Of a stretch of 64,000 nt of DNA, positions 45,684 through 54,205 are shown piece after piece. The notes below the pieces were generated by a model that was not told where the DNA came from, did not search any database, and saw only the letters and a program-made list of their open reading frames with translations. The position numbers and the translations under genes are program-made. The stretch lies in assembly GCF_021496665.1 (NCBI RefSeq), contig NZ_CP071246.1, positions 372,001 through 436,000 of the forward strand. The letters run 5' to 3'. The first letter of the stretch is position 1. Every line of letters begins with the position of its first letter. The DNA comes from Corynebacterium sp. CNCTC7651 (GTDB lineage: Bacteria; Actinomycetota; Actinomycetes; Mycobacteriales; Mycobacteriaceae).

Positions 45684-46412
45684 TTAGCTTTTGACTTCCG
45701 TCGCGTGGATCTGCGCGTCGAGGTCTTCCGGGGCGAGGTCGCTGTTTTGGAACTCGGCCGTGATCGGCAGGTGCAATTCCATATCGGTGCCCGGGCAGAG
45801 TTCGATCACGGCGTCCTCCACCGTGTAATCGAGCACGTGGCCGCCGCTCGTGTGGTCGGCGGTGATGAAATGCACGTGGCACCCGGGCACACCGATGCCT
45901 TTCGCGTAGCCCGGGGTGCGGAATCCGCCGATCACGCCCTCGATGTCCGTGAAGCGGTGCTCCTGATCGTCGCCCACGGCCTCAGCCATCGGCGGGTACG
46001 GCTTTGTTTGCTTGGACACTGTCCGGGTCACCACTTCGCTGAACCGGCCGGTGATGCGCACGGCGTAGAAGAAGTTCGCGCTCGGCTCCAAGCTGTCGAT
46101 GAACGAGGACAAATCGCTGCGCACCATCCCGCGCGGCGCGTCAACGCGAATGCGGGGGACAAAGTTGGTCACCACCGTGAACGGGGTCCGTTGGTCCAGG
46201 TCCGCCACGCGCGCCTTGCCGTCGCTGGTGAGCTGGTGGCACACGCCGTCCAGGATCAGCATCTCCCCGTCGAGCCCGTCGAACGTGCCCAATCCAAAGT
46301 TGCCCTTGGACAAGATCTCTCCGATGGTGAGCTCGCCGTCATAAATACCGTCGAGGAGCGCGGTCATGAGCGAGTTCTGGAAGATGGTGTGCCGCTGGAT
46401 ACTCTCCGCCAT
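45684..46412 (-). CDS. budA: Alpha-acetolactate decarboxylase
   Basis: 242 residues; converts acetolactate to acetoin, in overflow metabolism or to remove excess acetolactate from branched-chain amino acid synthesis. Recognisable: IFQNSLMTALLDGIYDGELT, LGTFDGLDGEMLILDG, and zinc-binding GVPGCHVHFITADHTSGGHV (His-x-His...His). The C-terminus has ELCPGTDMELHLP. No acetolactate synthase gene is near. It converges with the PH-like gene and diverges from purK across a 16-bp tandem repeat. Confidence 0.9.
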   Translation of the reverse strand: MAESIQRHTIFQNSLMTALLDGIYDGELTIGEILSKGNFGLGTFDGLDGEMLILDGVCHQLTSDGKARVADLDQRTPFTVVTNFVPRIRVDAPRGMVRSDLSSFIDSLEPSANFFYAVRITGRFSEVVTRTVSKQTKPYPPMAEAVGDDQEHRFTDIEGVIGGFRTPGYAKGIGVPGCHVHFITADHTSGGHVLDYTVEDAVIELCPGTDMELHLPITAEFQNSDLAPEDLDAQIHATEVKS

Positions 46413-46434
46413 GCCGCCATCGTAGCCACAGACA

Positions 46435-46498
46435 CCGTGCCCGGAGACCGCCGTGCCCGGAGATTGCCGTGTCCGGAGACCGCCGTGTCCGGAGACTA
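46435..46498. repeat. Four 16-bp tandem repeats between budA and purK
   Basis: Four head-to-tail units of CCGTGYCCGGAGAYYG (unit starts 46435, 46451, 46467, 46483; last bases of the fourth vary), ending 11 bases before the purK GTG. They fill the space where both divergent promoters must lie. Confidence 0.92.
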
Positions 46499-46509
46499 CA
46501 GTGTGGGGG

Positions 46510-47694
46510 GTGAATAGCTATGGGATGCCGGTGGTCGCCGTGGTTGGCGACGGCCAGCTGGCACGGATGATGCAGACTGAGGCAATCGAGCTGGGCATCG
46601 AGACGCGCGTGCTCGCCGGCGCGCCCGATGAATCCGCGGCGCAGGTATTCGGCGACGTGCGCATCGGCGACTACACCGACCTCGCTGACTTGGAAGCGAT
46701 CGCCGCCGGCGCGGACGCAGTCACCTTCGACCACGAGCACGTGCCCAACGAGTACGCGCAGACGCTTATCGACGACGGCATCACCGTCGAACCCCGCCCC
46801 GGCGCCCTGATTTTCGCCCAGGACAAGCTGGAGCAGCGCCGCCGCCTTAAAGACCTCGGCGCCCCGGTGCCGGAGTTCGCCCCGATCACGTCCACGGCCG
46901 ACGCCGAAGCTTTCTGGGACCAGGTCGACGGAGCGGTGTGCCTGAAAGCCACTCGCGGTGGGTATGACGGCCACGGGGTGTGGTTTCCGTCGTCGAAAAG
47001 CGAGTGCTCCGAGCTGGTCGCGGACCTGCTCGGGCGGGACGTGCCGCTGATGGCGGAGCGCAAGATTGCGTTCGACCGCGAGCTGTCCGCGATGGTCGCG
47101 CGCACGCGATCCGGCGAGGTGCGCGCGTGGCCGGTGGTGGAATCGCAGCAGGAGAACGGGATTTGCCGCGTGGCGATTTCGCCCGCGCCGGGGCTCGCGC
47201 CCGAGCTGGAGCGGGAGTGCCGCGAGCTTGCGTGCAGGATTGCGGAAGAGCTGGACGTGACCGGTGTGCTCGCGGTCGAGCTGTTCGAAGCCGGCGGAAA
47301 GGTGCAGGTCAACGAGCTTGCAATGCGCCCGCACAACACCGGGCACTGGACGCAGGACGGCTGCGTGACCTCGCAGTTCGAGCAGCACCTGCGCGCCGTG
47401 CTGGACTGGCCGCTCGGTTCGACTGAGCCCACCGCGCCGGTGACGGTGATGGTGAACACGCTCGGCGGCGAGCAGCGGCCCGAGATGCCGGTCGCGGCGC
47501 GCGTCGCCGAAGTCATGCGCCGCTACCCGCAGGTCAAGGTGCACCTCTACGGCAAGACGTACCGCGCGGGGCGCAAGATGGGGCACGTGAACGTCACCGC
47601 GGATACGCTCGAGGAGGCACTCGCGGTGGCGGAGGACGCTGCCGAGTTCCTGGTCAACGCAACGTGGCGCGACAAGCGCAGCGAAGGAGAATAG
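46510..47694 (+). CDS. purK: N5-carboxyaminoimidazole ribonucleotide synthase
   Basis: 394 residues, ATP-grasp enzyme of de novo purine synthesis: AIR plus bicarbonate and ATP gives N5-CAIR. It has [19 protein letters not shown] at the start, [11 protein letters not shown] (about 75), [15 protein letters not shown] (about 142) and [14 protein letters not shown] (about 270). GTG 46510 was chosen ([12 protein letters not shown]); ATG 46525 is an alternative, and the longer frame to 46453 would translate the 16-bp repeats. purE follows four bases after its stop. Confidence 0.93.
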   Translation: MNSYGMPVVAVVGDGQLARMMQTEAIELGIETRVLAGAPDESAAQVFGDVRIGDYTDLADLEAIAAGADAVTFDHEHVPNEYAQTLIDDGITVEPRPGALIFAQDKLEQRRRLKDLGAPVPEFAPITSTADAEAFWDQVDGAVCLKATRGGYDGHGVWFPSSKSECSELVADLLGRDVPLMAERKIAFDRELSAMVARTRSGEVRAWPVVESQQENGICRVAISPAPGLAPELERECRELACRIAEELDVTGVLAVELFEAGGKVQVNELAMRPHNTGHWTQDGCVTSQFEQHLRAVLDWPLGSTEPTAPVTVMVNTLGGEQRPEMPVAARVAEVMRRYPQVKVHLYGKTYRAGRKMGHVNVTADTLEEALAVAEDAAEFLVNATWRDKRSEGE

Positions 47695-47698
47695 GGAT

Positions 47699-48199
47699 AT
47701 GCAACCGCTCGTCGGCCTGATTATGGGCTCCGATTCCGACTGGGACACCGTCGCCCCCGCCGCCGAGGTGCTGCGCGACTTCGAGGTGCCGTTCGAGGTG
47801 GGCGTGGTTTCCGCGCACCGCACGCCGGAGAAAATGCTGGCGTACGCGAAGCAGGCGCACACGCGCGGGCTGAAGGCGATTATCGCGTGTGCAGGCGGCG
47901 CGGCGCACCTGCCTGGCATGGTCGCGGCGGCGACGCCCCTGCCGGTGATCGGCATCCCGCGCGCGCTGGCTGACCTCGACGGGCTCGATTCGCTGCTGTC
48001 TATCGTGCAGATGCCGGGCGGCGTGCCGGTTGCCACCGTCTCTATCGGCGGCGCGAAGAACGCGGGCCTGCTTGCCGTGCGCATCCTGGGCGCCGGCGAC
48101 CCGGCGCTGGTGGAGAAGATGGCGACGTACCAGGCGGATCTCGCGGCCGAGGTAGAGCGCAAGGACGCCGCGCTGCGCGAGCGCCTGCTTGGTGGGTAA
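47699..48199 (+). CDS. purE: N5-carboxyaminoimidazole ribonucleotide mutase
   Basis: 166 residues, class I PurE; rearranges N5-CAIR to [24 protein letters not shown] at the N-terminus with [16 protein letters not shown] (about 38), and [15 protein letters not shown] (about 62) are the substrate-binding loops. Length is normal. Immediately after purK and overlapping the following YdcF-type gene. Confidence 0.95.
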   Translation: MQPLVGLIMGSDSDWDTVAPAAEVLRDFEVPFEVGVVSAHRTPEKMLAYAKQAHTRGLKAIIACAGGAAHLPGMVAAATPLPVIGIPRALADLDGLDSLLSIVQMPGGVPVATVSIGGAKNAGLLAVRILGAGDPALVEKMATYQADLAAEVERKDAALRERLLGG

Positions 48200-48671
48200 C
48201 CAGCCCATCGTGGTGCTCGGCGCCCGTATCGTCGACGGGCGCCCCTCCCGCATGCTTGCTTCACGCTTATCGACGGCTGCGTCCCACCAACTCGCCCACC
48301 CCGGGCCAATCGTCGTCACTGGGCGCGGCGAGGCGGAGCCGATGGCCGCCTGGCTCGTGGAACACGGTGTAGAGCCGGAGGGAATTGTTGTCGAACCTGC
48401 GGCGACCTCGACGAATGAGAATCTGGAGCGCGCCCGGGCGCTGTTTCCGGACGCGCCGCGTCTGACGGTGGTGACCAATCGTTTCCACGTGCCGCGCACC
48501 AGGATTTGGGCGCGGCATTTGGGCATTCCGATCGACGTGGTCGCGGCGCCGATGCCGGCCGGTCGGCCGCTGATGAACCTGAAACAGTATGCGCGCGAGA
48601 TTTCCGCCGTGCCGCATTCGCTCGCGCGGGTGGCGTGGCGCCGAGCGAAGCGCCGGTTCGAGCGCCCTTAG
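48189..48671 (+). CDS. YdcF/DUF218-family protein
   Basis: 160 residues. [14 protein letters not shown] at the start, [16 protein letters not shown] (about 40), [15 protein letters not shown] (about 72) and [15 protein letters not shown] (about 93) are the DUF218 pattern (vancomycin-resistance SanA/YdcF type). There is no N-terminal helix, unlike SanA. Role unknown. The start (TTG 48189 or GTG 48192) overlaps the last codons of purE, so it is coupled to it. Confidence 0.75.
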   Translation: MVGNQPIVVLGARIVDGRPSRMLASRLSTAASHQLAHPGPIVVTGRGEAEPMAAWLVEHGVEPEGIVVEPAATSTNENLERARALFPDAPRLTVVTNRFHVPRTRIWARHLGIPIDVVAAPMPAGRPLMNLKQYAREISAVPHSLARVAWRRAKRRFERP

Positions 48672-48748
48672 AGCGCGCCCGAGTCCCGGCGCTCCCGTGT
48701 TCCGTCGGCCCCGCTCGCCATGCGCGTGAGCTGGGCATTTTCAATAAG

Positions 48749-48776
48749 CTGTGGAAAGCGGATCAGTTATCCACAG
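48749..48776. promoter_or_regulatory. Perfect DnaA box within an inverted repeat
   Basis: CTGTGGA (48749-48755) and TCCACAG (48770-48776) form an inverted repeat 14 bases apart, and TTATCCACA at 48767-48775 is a full match to the DnaA box. It lies 54 bases before the HNH gene start. The rest of the 158-base gap shows nothing definite. Confidence 0.5.
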
Positions 48777-48829
48777 GCAACAGCGGCGCGCGCTTGGCCA
48801 ATCGTTTGCCTTTGCCTAGCGTGCGGGGT

Positions 48830-49948
48830 ATGAACGATTTCGACCAACTCATCAAGTTTGTAGCCACCCTCCGGTCCCTGGCTGGGTTCAATCAGGAGAA
48901 GGCACTCGACGCAGGGGTGGACCCTGCGCGAGTGCGCGCGTGGAAAGAACTCCACGAGGTGTATTACGCGCCGACGCACGCCGCCGGCAAGCAGCGCCTC
49001 GCCCGCGAGGCCGCGATTCGGCAGGAACTGTCCCTCGACCAACTTGTGGCCCTAGAGCGGCGGCTCAAGGCAATCAAACACACCCGGACGCGGAACAAGC
49101 TGCGTTTGGAGGCGCTCAGTGTACGGGGGCGCTACAAGAGTTTCGTCGAGAAGCTGAAGGCGATCATTCCGCCGAAGCCGAAGGATCCACCGCGCGACTC
49201 GATTTGGGTGTCTTCTTCACGCCAGGGCAAGCGCCGGATGGTGATCAGCGCGCCGGAGCGCTTCATCGCGGACTTGGAGCACTTCCTGCGCCAGAAGCAC
49301 GAAAAGGGCACGTCGATGGCGGAGCACATGCTCGAACGGTTTACCGCGTTCGTGCGGGGCAAGCTTGAGCTTGACGACGGCGGAGGAGGCGGTGGCGGCA
49401 GCGCAGGGGCGGTGCCCGAAGCCGCGCCGCGCCCGATTATCGCGATCCCGTTGCCGGATTGGGTCAAGATTCAGCAGGGCCAGGGCGATGAGGTCGCCCT
49501 CACCCTCACCGACGGGACAACGATGACGGGTGCCGAGTATCTGAACCACTACGCGGCGACGGTGGAGAACCATCTCGAGGCCGCGCTGTTCCACCCGAAG
49601 GAGGGCGCGGTGAACCTGTACCGGACCCAGCGGTTTGCAAACCAGAAGCAGCGCGACCTGGCGCGGATGGTCAACCCGGGTTGCCCGCTGCCCGGGTGCC
49701 GCCACGGCGCGGACGCGTGCGAGATCCACCACATCACAGCGTGGAAGCACGGCGGTGAGACTAACCTAGATAACCTCGCGCCGGTGTGCAGCTACCACAA
49801 CGGCACGAATGACGATGACCCCGGCGTGCACCGCCGCGGCCGGATCGTGTTCATGAACGGGATGCCGGTGTGGCGTTCGCCCCGCGGGTACCTGGTGAGC
49901 AACTCGGTGCACCCGCAGGGTGCGATGCAGTCCCTGTTCGCCCGCTAA
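48830..49948 (+). CDS. HNH endonuclease-domain protein
   Basis: 372 residues. A basic helical N-terminal half (RVRAWKELHEVYY, RLKAIKHTRTRNKLRLEAL), a Gly-run linker after KLELDD, then a central beta-rich part (WVKIQQGQGDEVALTLTDGT). The C-terminal HNH domain has zinc cysteines in GCPLPGCRHGADACEIHH, the catalytic HH in EIHHITAWKHGG, and NLDNLAPVCSYHNGTND. Such HNH genes occur in many copies in corynebacteria; function unproved, sometimes linked to mobile introns or DNA repair. ATG 48830 follows GCGGGG. Confidence 0.8.
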   Translation: MNDFDQLIKFVATLRSLAGFNQEKALDAGVDPARVRAWKELHEVYYAPTHAAGKQRLAREAAIRQELSLDQLVALERRLKAIKHTRTRNKLRLEALSVRGRYKSFVEKLKAIIPPKPKDPPRDSIWVSSSRQGKRRMVISAPERFIADLEHFLRQKHEKGTSMAEHMLERFTAFVRGKLELDDGGGGGGGSAGAVPEAAPRPIIAIPLPDWVKIQQGQGDEVALTLTDGTTMTGAEYLNHYAATVENHLEAALFHPKEGAVNLYRTQRFANQKQRDLARMVNPGCPLPGCRHGADACEIHHITAWKHGGETNLDNLAPVCSYHNGTNDDDPGVHRRGRIVFMNGMPVWRSPRGYLVSNSVHPQGAMQSLFAR

Positions 49949-49952
49949 CTGG

Positions 49953-50774
49953 CTAGCCCTTCACACCGCCGGCGGTCAGACCGGACACAATGCGGCGCTG
50001 GAACACCAGCACCATGATGATCAGCGGAATGGTCACCAGCGAGCCGGCAGCCATGATCGCGGCGTACGGGTACTCGAAAGCACTCGGACCGCTGAAACGC
50101 GCGATTGCCACGGTGACCGGCTCCGTCGCCGTCGTGGAAAGCTGGCGCGCCAGCATGAACTCGTTCCACGTGGTGATGAACGCGATGATCGCGGTCGTGA
50201 AAATCGCCGGCGCCGCGAGTGGCAGCAGCACGAGGCGGAAGGCTTGGCCGCGGGTGGCGCCGTCGACACGCGCTGCTTCTTCGAGCTCCCACGGCAGTTG
50301 CTGGAAGAACGAGATCAGGGTGTACACCGTCAGCGGCAGCGCGAAGGAGATGTTGGGGATGATCATCGCGCGGTAGGTGCCAATCCAGTTCAGGTCGCCG
50401 AACAGTTGGAACAGCGGCGTGACCAGCGCGATGCCCGGGAACATCGACGCCGCGAGAATGATGCCGGTGATAATGCCCTTGCCGGGGAAATCCAGCCGCG
50501 CGAGCGCGTACGCGGTGAACACGCCGACGAGCACGGCCAGCGCAGTGGTGGACAGCGAGATGATCAGCGAGTTACCGATCGCCCCGAGAAAATCGTTGCC
50601 TTTGTCGGTCGCCAGCGCGTCGCGGAAGTTGTCCAGCGTCACGTGCGTGGGCCACGGCGTGGTGTCAAACGTGTAGCGCTTGTCGCGCAGCGCGGTCACC
50701 AGCATCCAATAGAACGGGGCGAGCCCCCAAATCATGATGAAGATGACGCCCAGGTAGTGTCCGATTTTCTTCAT
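49953..50774 (-). CDS. Sugar ABC transporter permease (MalG-type)
   Basis: 273 residues, six helices. The EAA loop ELEEAARVDGATRGQAFRLV near residue 180, with GxxxxxxxP-like LLPLAAPA, is the contact for the ATPase. Compares with TusG/MalG proteins. Starts overlapping the MalF-type gene by 4 bp (ATGA). Synteny with C. glutamicum tusFG, a trehalose importer, suggests a trehalose or maltooligosaccharide substrate. Confidence 0.85.
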   Translation of the reverse strand: MKKIGHYLGVIFIMIWGLAPFYWMLVTALRDKRYTFDTTPWPTHVTLDNFRDALATDKGNDFLGAIGNSLIISLSTTALAVLVGVFTAYALARLDFPGKGIITGIILAASMFPGIALVTPLFQLFGDLNWIGTYRAMIIPNISFALPLTVYTLISFFQQLPWELEEAARVDGATRGQAFRLVLLPLAAPAIFTTAIIAFITTWNEFMLARQLSTTATEPVTVAIARFSGPSAFEYPYAAIMAAGSLVTIPLIIMVLVFQRRIVSGLTAGGVKG

Positions 50775-51979
50775 CGCGCTGCCTCCTGCAGTCGAGCGTC
50801 CATTGGTTCCGCGTCTTGGGCCGTTGCTTTACGACGCTTCCTTCCCCGCGCCTTCGCCCCCTTGGTCGCCTTCGGTTCGCGCACCGCACCTCCCACGTCG
50901 GCGCCGAGGAAGCGGATCATGATGAACGCCACGGCGAAGATGAGCAGGAAGATGAGCGTCGACAGCGCAGAAGCCGAATTGAAGTTGCCTTGGCGCATGT
51001 CCTCGACCACAAGCTGCGAGATCGTTGCGGTGGGGGAGTTGGAGGACCCGGAGATCATGATCACCGGCAGGTCGTACATGCGCAGCGCGTCAAGGGTGCG
51101 GAAGAGCACCGCCACCATCAGTGCCGGTCGCACTAGCGGCAGGGTGATGCGGGTGAAGGATTGCCATGCCGAGGCGCCGTCGACACGAGCTGCTTCGTAC
51201 ACGTCCTTCGGGATCATTTGCAGACCGGCGAGGATGAGCAGGGCCATGAACGGGGTGGTCTTCCACACGTCGGCGATGATCACCGCAAACCTGGCGGCCC
51301 AGGGGTCGGTGGTCCACGCGATGTTTTGCCCCAGCAGAGAGTTGACGATGCCGTTCGGGGCGAACATGAACTGCCACAACTTCGCGGTCACAGCGGTCGG
51401 AATCGCCCAAGGGATGAGCACCGCTGCGCGGATGAGCGCCCGGACTCTCGACGGATGATTCATGATCAGCGCCATCGCCATGCCCAGCACCGCTTCGAGC
51501 GCCACCGTGACCACGGTGAAGAAGAGGGTGATGCGGACCGCGGGCCAGAAGTCCGTGGCCAGCACGCCGGGCGGGCAGGTGCCGACAACTCCCGACGGGC
51601 TCATGCACCGGTTTGTGATCCAATAAAGGTAGTTATCCAGCCCAGCGAAACCGCCATCCACGAACACGCCTGTTTTCGGGTCGAGGTGACGGTTGGCCTG
51701 GAACGAAAGCCAGATCGCGCGCAGGATCGGGTATCCGATGACGATGGCAAGCACCGCCAACGCCGGCGCGACCAGCGCGTAGGCCTTGCCCGCGTCTTGT
51801 CTGCTGCGCTTGCGCTTGCCAACGCTGCCGGTGCCAACGCTGCCAGTGCCAACGCTGCCAGTGCCGTCGCGACGTGCTGCGACGCCGCGGCTGTCATCGC
51901 CGCGGTTGGCACCGCCGCGGCTGGCACCGTTCCTGCTCGGTTCTTCCCCGGAAGCCCGGGGAGTGAGGGCTGTGCTCAT
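50771..51979 (-). CDS. Sugar ABC transporter permease (MalF-type)
   Basis: 402 residues. A disordered, charged N-terminal region of about 60 residues holds a perfect pentapeptide repeat (TGSVG three times). Six helices follow from about residue 70 (ALVAPALAVLAIVIGYPIL), with the EAA loop DVYEAARVDGASAWQSFTRI near 285. The C-terminal tail (GAKARGRKRRKATAQ) is basic. Acts with the MalG-type permease and the binding protein. The ATPase is missing from this cluster. Confidence 0.85.
   Translation of the reverse strand: MSTALTPRASGEEPSRNGASRGGANRGDDSRGVAARRDGTGSVGTGSVGTGSVGKRKRSRQDAGKAYALVAPALAVLAIVIGYPILRAIWLSFQANRHLDPKTGVFVDGGFAGLDNYLYWITNRCMSPSGVVGTCPPGVLATDFWPAVRITLFFTVVTVALEAVLGMAMALIMNHPSRVRALIRAAVLIPWAIPTAVTAKLWQFMFAPNGIVNSLLGQNIAWTTDPWAARFAVIIADVWKTTPFMALLILAGLQMIPKDVYEAARVDGASAWQSFTRITLPLVRPALMVAVLFRTLDALRMYDLPVIMISGSSNSPTATISQLVVEDMRQGNFNSASALSTLIFLLIFAVAFIMIRFLGADVGGAVREPKATKGAKARGRKRRKATAQDAEPMDARLQEAAR
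51818..51862. repeat. Three 15-bp tandem repeats within the MalF-type permease gene
   Basis: GCCAACGCTGCCGGT followed by two GCCAACGCTGCCAGT, in frame, encoding TGSVG three times in the cytosolic N-terminus. Confidence 0.9.
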
Positions 51980-52031
51980 GAGCGAGTTCCCTTGCTGCTT
52001 TGGAGATTGCTTTGGAGATTGGAGGTGGGGG

Positions 52032-52077
52032 AAAACGGGCGAACGCCCGCTGACGGAAGAGATCCGTGGCGGGCGTT
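52032..52077 (-). terminator. Attenuator-like element between binding-protein and permease genes
   Basis: In RNA order: A = AACGCCCGC (52077-52069), a small CGGA/TCCG hairpin, B = GCGGGCGTT (52050-52042), C = CGCCCG (52041-52036) and TTTT. B pairs perfectly with A or, alternatively, through CGGGCG with C to form a terminator hairpin followed by T residues. It should reduce permease expression relative to the binding protein; switching is inference. Confidence 0.6.
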
Positions 52078-52090
52078 TGCGCGGGGAGTG

Positions 52091-53401
52091 TTACTGGGCC
52101 TGCTTGATGGCAGCAGCCATGTCCTTGGTTGCGTCGTCGACGCTCTTGCCGGAGGTCAGGGCTGCGTAAGCGTTGTCCTGGATCGCCTTGGAGATGGCCG
52201 GGTAGAACGGGGAAACCGGACGCGGCTTCGCGTTCTCCAGGGACTCCTTGAGCGCCGGGAGGTACGGGTGCTCCTTGATCAGGTCGGCATCGTCGTAGAT
52301 GGAGGCCAGCACCGGCGGGAAGGACGCCTCCGCGAAGGAGAGCTGGTTCTCCTCGGAGACGATGAACTCGATGAAGTCGCGGGCAGTTGCCTTGTGCTTC
52401 GAGTTGATGTTGATGCCGTTGTTGTAGCCGCCGAGGGTGGAGGCGCCCACGCCCTTCTCGCCAACGAGCGGCTGCACCTCGAAGTTCAGGCCAGCTTCCT
52501 CAGCGTTGGAGTACATGTACGGCCAGTTGATCGCGAAAGCGGTCTTGCCCTCGGTGAACGCGAGGTTGGTCTCCTCCTCGGTTGCGGCGGTGGAACCCTT
52601 GGCGATGGTGCCGTCTGCGTAAGCGTCGACAAGCGCCTGCAGGCCGGCCTTCGCCTCTGCGGACTCGACGGTCGGCTCGCCGGAGGAGTCAATGACCTCG
52701 CCGCCCCAGCCGTGGATGAAGCCGAGGGTGTTCACGGTCAGGCCTTCGTACTGCTTCAGCTGGGTGGTCAGGCAGTCGGTCTCGATGGCTTCGCAAGCAG
52801 ACTTGATGTCGGCGAAGGTGTCCGGGGCGTCCGGGATGACATCGACGTTGCGGAACAGCAGCTGGCCGTTGGTGTTCTGCGGCAGGGCGTAGAGCTTGCC
52901 GTTGTAGGTGGCGGAGTCAACGGTGGACTGCAGCAGCTTAGAGGTGTCCACTGCGTAGTCGCCCTCGAGCGGCTCCAGCCACTGGTTGGCGGCGAAGTCC
53001 GCGGTCCACACCACGTCGAGCGCCATGACGTCGTAGTCTGAGTTGCCTGCCTGGAGGGACTGCACGAGGGTGTCGCGCTGGTCGTCGGCTTCACCGGCGA
53101 GCTCCTTCAGGGTCACCTGCTCGTCTGCGTGCTCGGCGTTCCACTTCTCAATGATCGGGATGATCTTGTCGGTGTCGTTGCGGCCCATGGCGAAGGTGAT
53201 CGGGCCACGGTCCTCGGCGGCTGCCTTGTCGGAGCCAGCGGCGGAGGAATCAGCTGCGGAGGTTGCAGCCTCGGAGGCCGAGGTTGCAGCGGAGGTCGCC
53301 GCGGTGTTGTCGTTGCCGTTCGAGCAAGCCACCAGGGCGACGGAGGACAGGGCGAGGGCGCACAGTGCGGCGCCGGTCCTACGGGTTGCGTGCAGGTTCA
53401 T
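52091..53401 (-). CDS. tusE: Sugar ABC transporter substrate-binding lipoprotein (TusE/LpqY-type)
   Basis: 436 residues. Signal peptide with lipobox ALVAC (Cys about 27), then a Ser/Ala/Thr-rich linker, then a family 1 solute-binding fold: FAMGRNDTDKIIPIIEKWN, YDVMALDVVWTADFAANQWL (about 135), LYALPQNTNGQLLFRN (about 180), FAINWPYMYSNAEEAG (about 285) and GGYNNGININSKHK. The DVVWT...FAA and layout match the trehalose-binding TusE/LpqY branch, so trehalose is the best guess. ATG 53401 follows GAAAGG. An attenuator-like hairpin separates it from the permeases. Confidence 0.78.
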   Translation of the reverse strand: MNLHATRRTGAALCALALSSVALVACSNGNDNTAATSAATSASEAATSAADSSAAGSDKAAAEDRGPITFAMGRNDTDKIIPIIEKWNAEHADEQVTLKELAGEADDQRDTLVQSLQAGNSDYDVMALDVVWTADFAANQWLEPLEGDYAVDTSKLLQSTVDSATYNGKLYALPQNTNGQLLFRNVDVIPDAPDTFADIKSACEAIETDCLTTQLKQYEGLTVNTLGFIHGWGGEVIDSSGEPTVESAEAKAGLQALVDAYADGTIAKGSTAATEEETNLAFTEGKTAFAINWPYMYSNAEEAGLNFEVQPLVGEKGVGASTLGGYNNGININSKHKATARDFIEFIVSEENQLSFAEASFPPVLASIYDDADLIKEHPYLPALKESLENAKPRPVSPFYPAISKAIQDNAYAALTSGKSVDDATKDMAAAIKQAQ

Positions 53402-53525
53402 ACACAGGCCTTTCAAATCGGAGGTGCCTACAATTTAAAAGAACCACACAGCGAAAACTGCAATTCTGCGTGTTTACCCATCATCGGGGGTAGAGCAGGG
53501 GTAATGCGGGCAAAACAACGGCAGC

Positions 53526-54185
53526 TTAACGTGCTGTTAAGACACTCGTTACCTTCTCCGAAGCCATAATCTGCTCGCGCCGTTCCGCTGACATCAGCCC
53601 GGACGCAAGCACGACCGAGCCCCCGGCAGCCAGCGGCGCGAGCACGTACTCCTCGAACTGCTCCGCGTCCTCCCACGCGGGAATCAGGTACCGCGCCGCG
53701 TCGATTCCGTCGCGCATCCACTGCGCCAACTCCGGGCTCGCGCCCAGGTACTGGTCGCCGTAGAACCGCACGGTCGGGCCAAAATCCACCGCGCCGAGGG
53801 GTAACTCGCCCCCGGATTCGACTACGCCGCGCCCAAACGGGTCGGCGGAAACCACGGCGCAGTCCGGCACATCTGCCCATAGCTCGAAGCGTTCGGGGCT
53901 GGTAAACACGACGTCGGCAAGCAACGTGCCCCCGAACGCCGGCCGCCGTCCGGAAGCGTACGTGCCAAGCGCGATGACTGCGGCCTGCCAGGACGCGGGC
54001 AGATCGATGAGTACGGTTGCGTCCGGTTCGAGCTCGAACTCCTCGTCGAGCATGTTCGCCACCTTGCACGCCCAGTTGTCCAGCGTGAGGGCGGAAAACT
54101 CCATGCGGGTGTCGCGCGCCTCGTCGTAGACGGTGAGGCGCGGGCTGGCCGGATCGCTGGCGATAAGCGGCGAAAGCATGTTCAT
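53526..54185 (-). CDS. TIGR03089-family protein (AMP-binding-like)
   Basis: 219 residues, the length of TIGR03089 proteins, which look like an N-terminal fragment of an AMP-forming synthetase: PRLTVYDEARDTRMEFSALT, LDNWACKVANML, LPASWQAAVIALG and GSVVLASGL. The catalytic AMP-binding P-loop and C-terminal domain are missing, so enzymatic activity is unlikely. The gene is next to the LCP gene, as Rv3268 is next to Rv3267 in M. tuberculosis. Confidence 0.8.
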   Translation of the reverse strand: MNMLSPLIASDPASPRLTVYDEARDTRMEFSALTLDNWACKVANMLDEEFELEPDATVLIDLPASWQAAVIALGTYASGRRPAFGGTLLADVVFTSPERFELWADVPDCAVVSADPFGRGVVESGGELPLGAVDFGPTVRFYGDQYLGASPELAQWMRDGIDAARYLIPAWEDAEQFEEYVLAPLAAGGSVVLASGLMSAERREQIMASEKVTSVLTAR

Positions 54186-54205
54186 GCCCGCCCAGACTAG
54201 GCCAA

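Noticed and set aside
46453..46509. Longer purK start
   Set aside because: It would translate the 16-bp tandem repeats and has no Shine-Dalgarno sequence; the family N-terminus fits GTG 46510.
48767..48775. Replication origin
   Set aside because: A single DnaA box, with no cluster of boxes, no AT-rich unwinding region and no dnaA or dnaN nearby.
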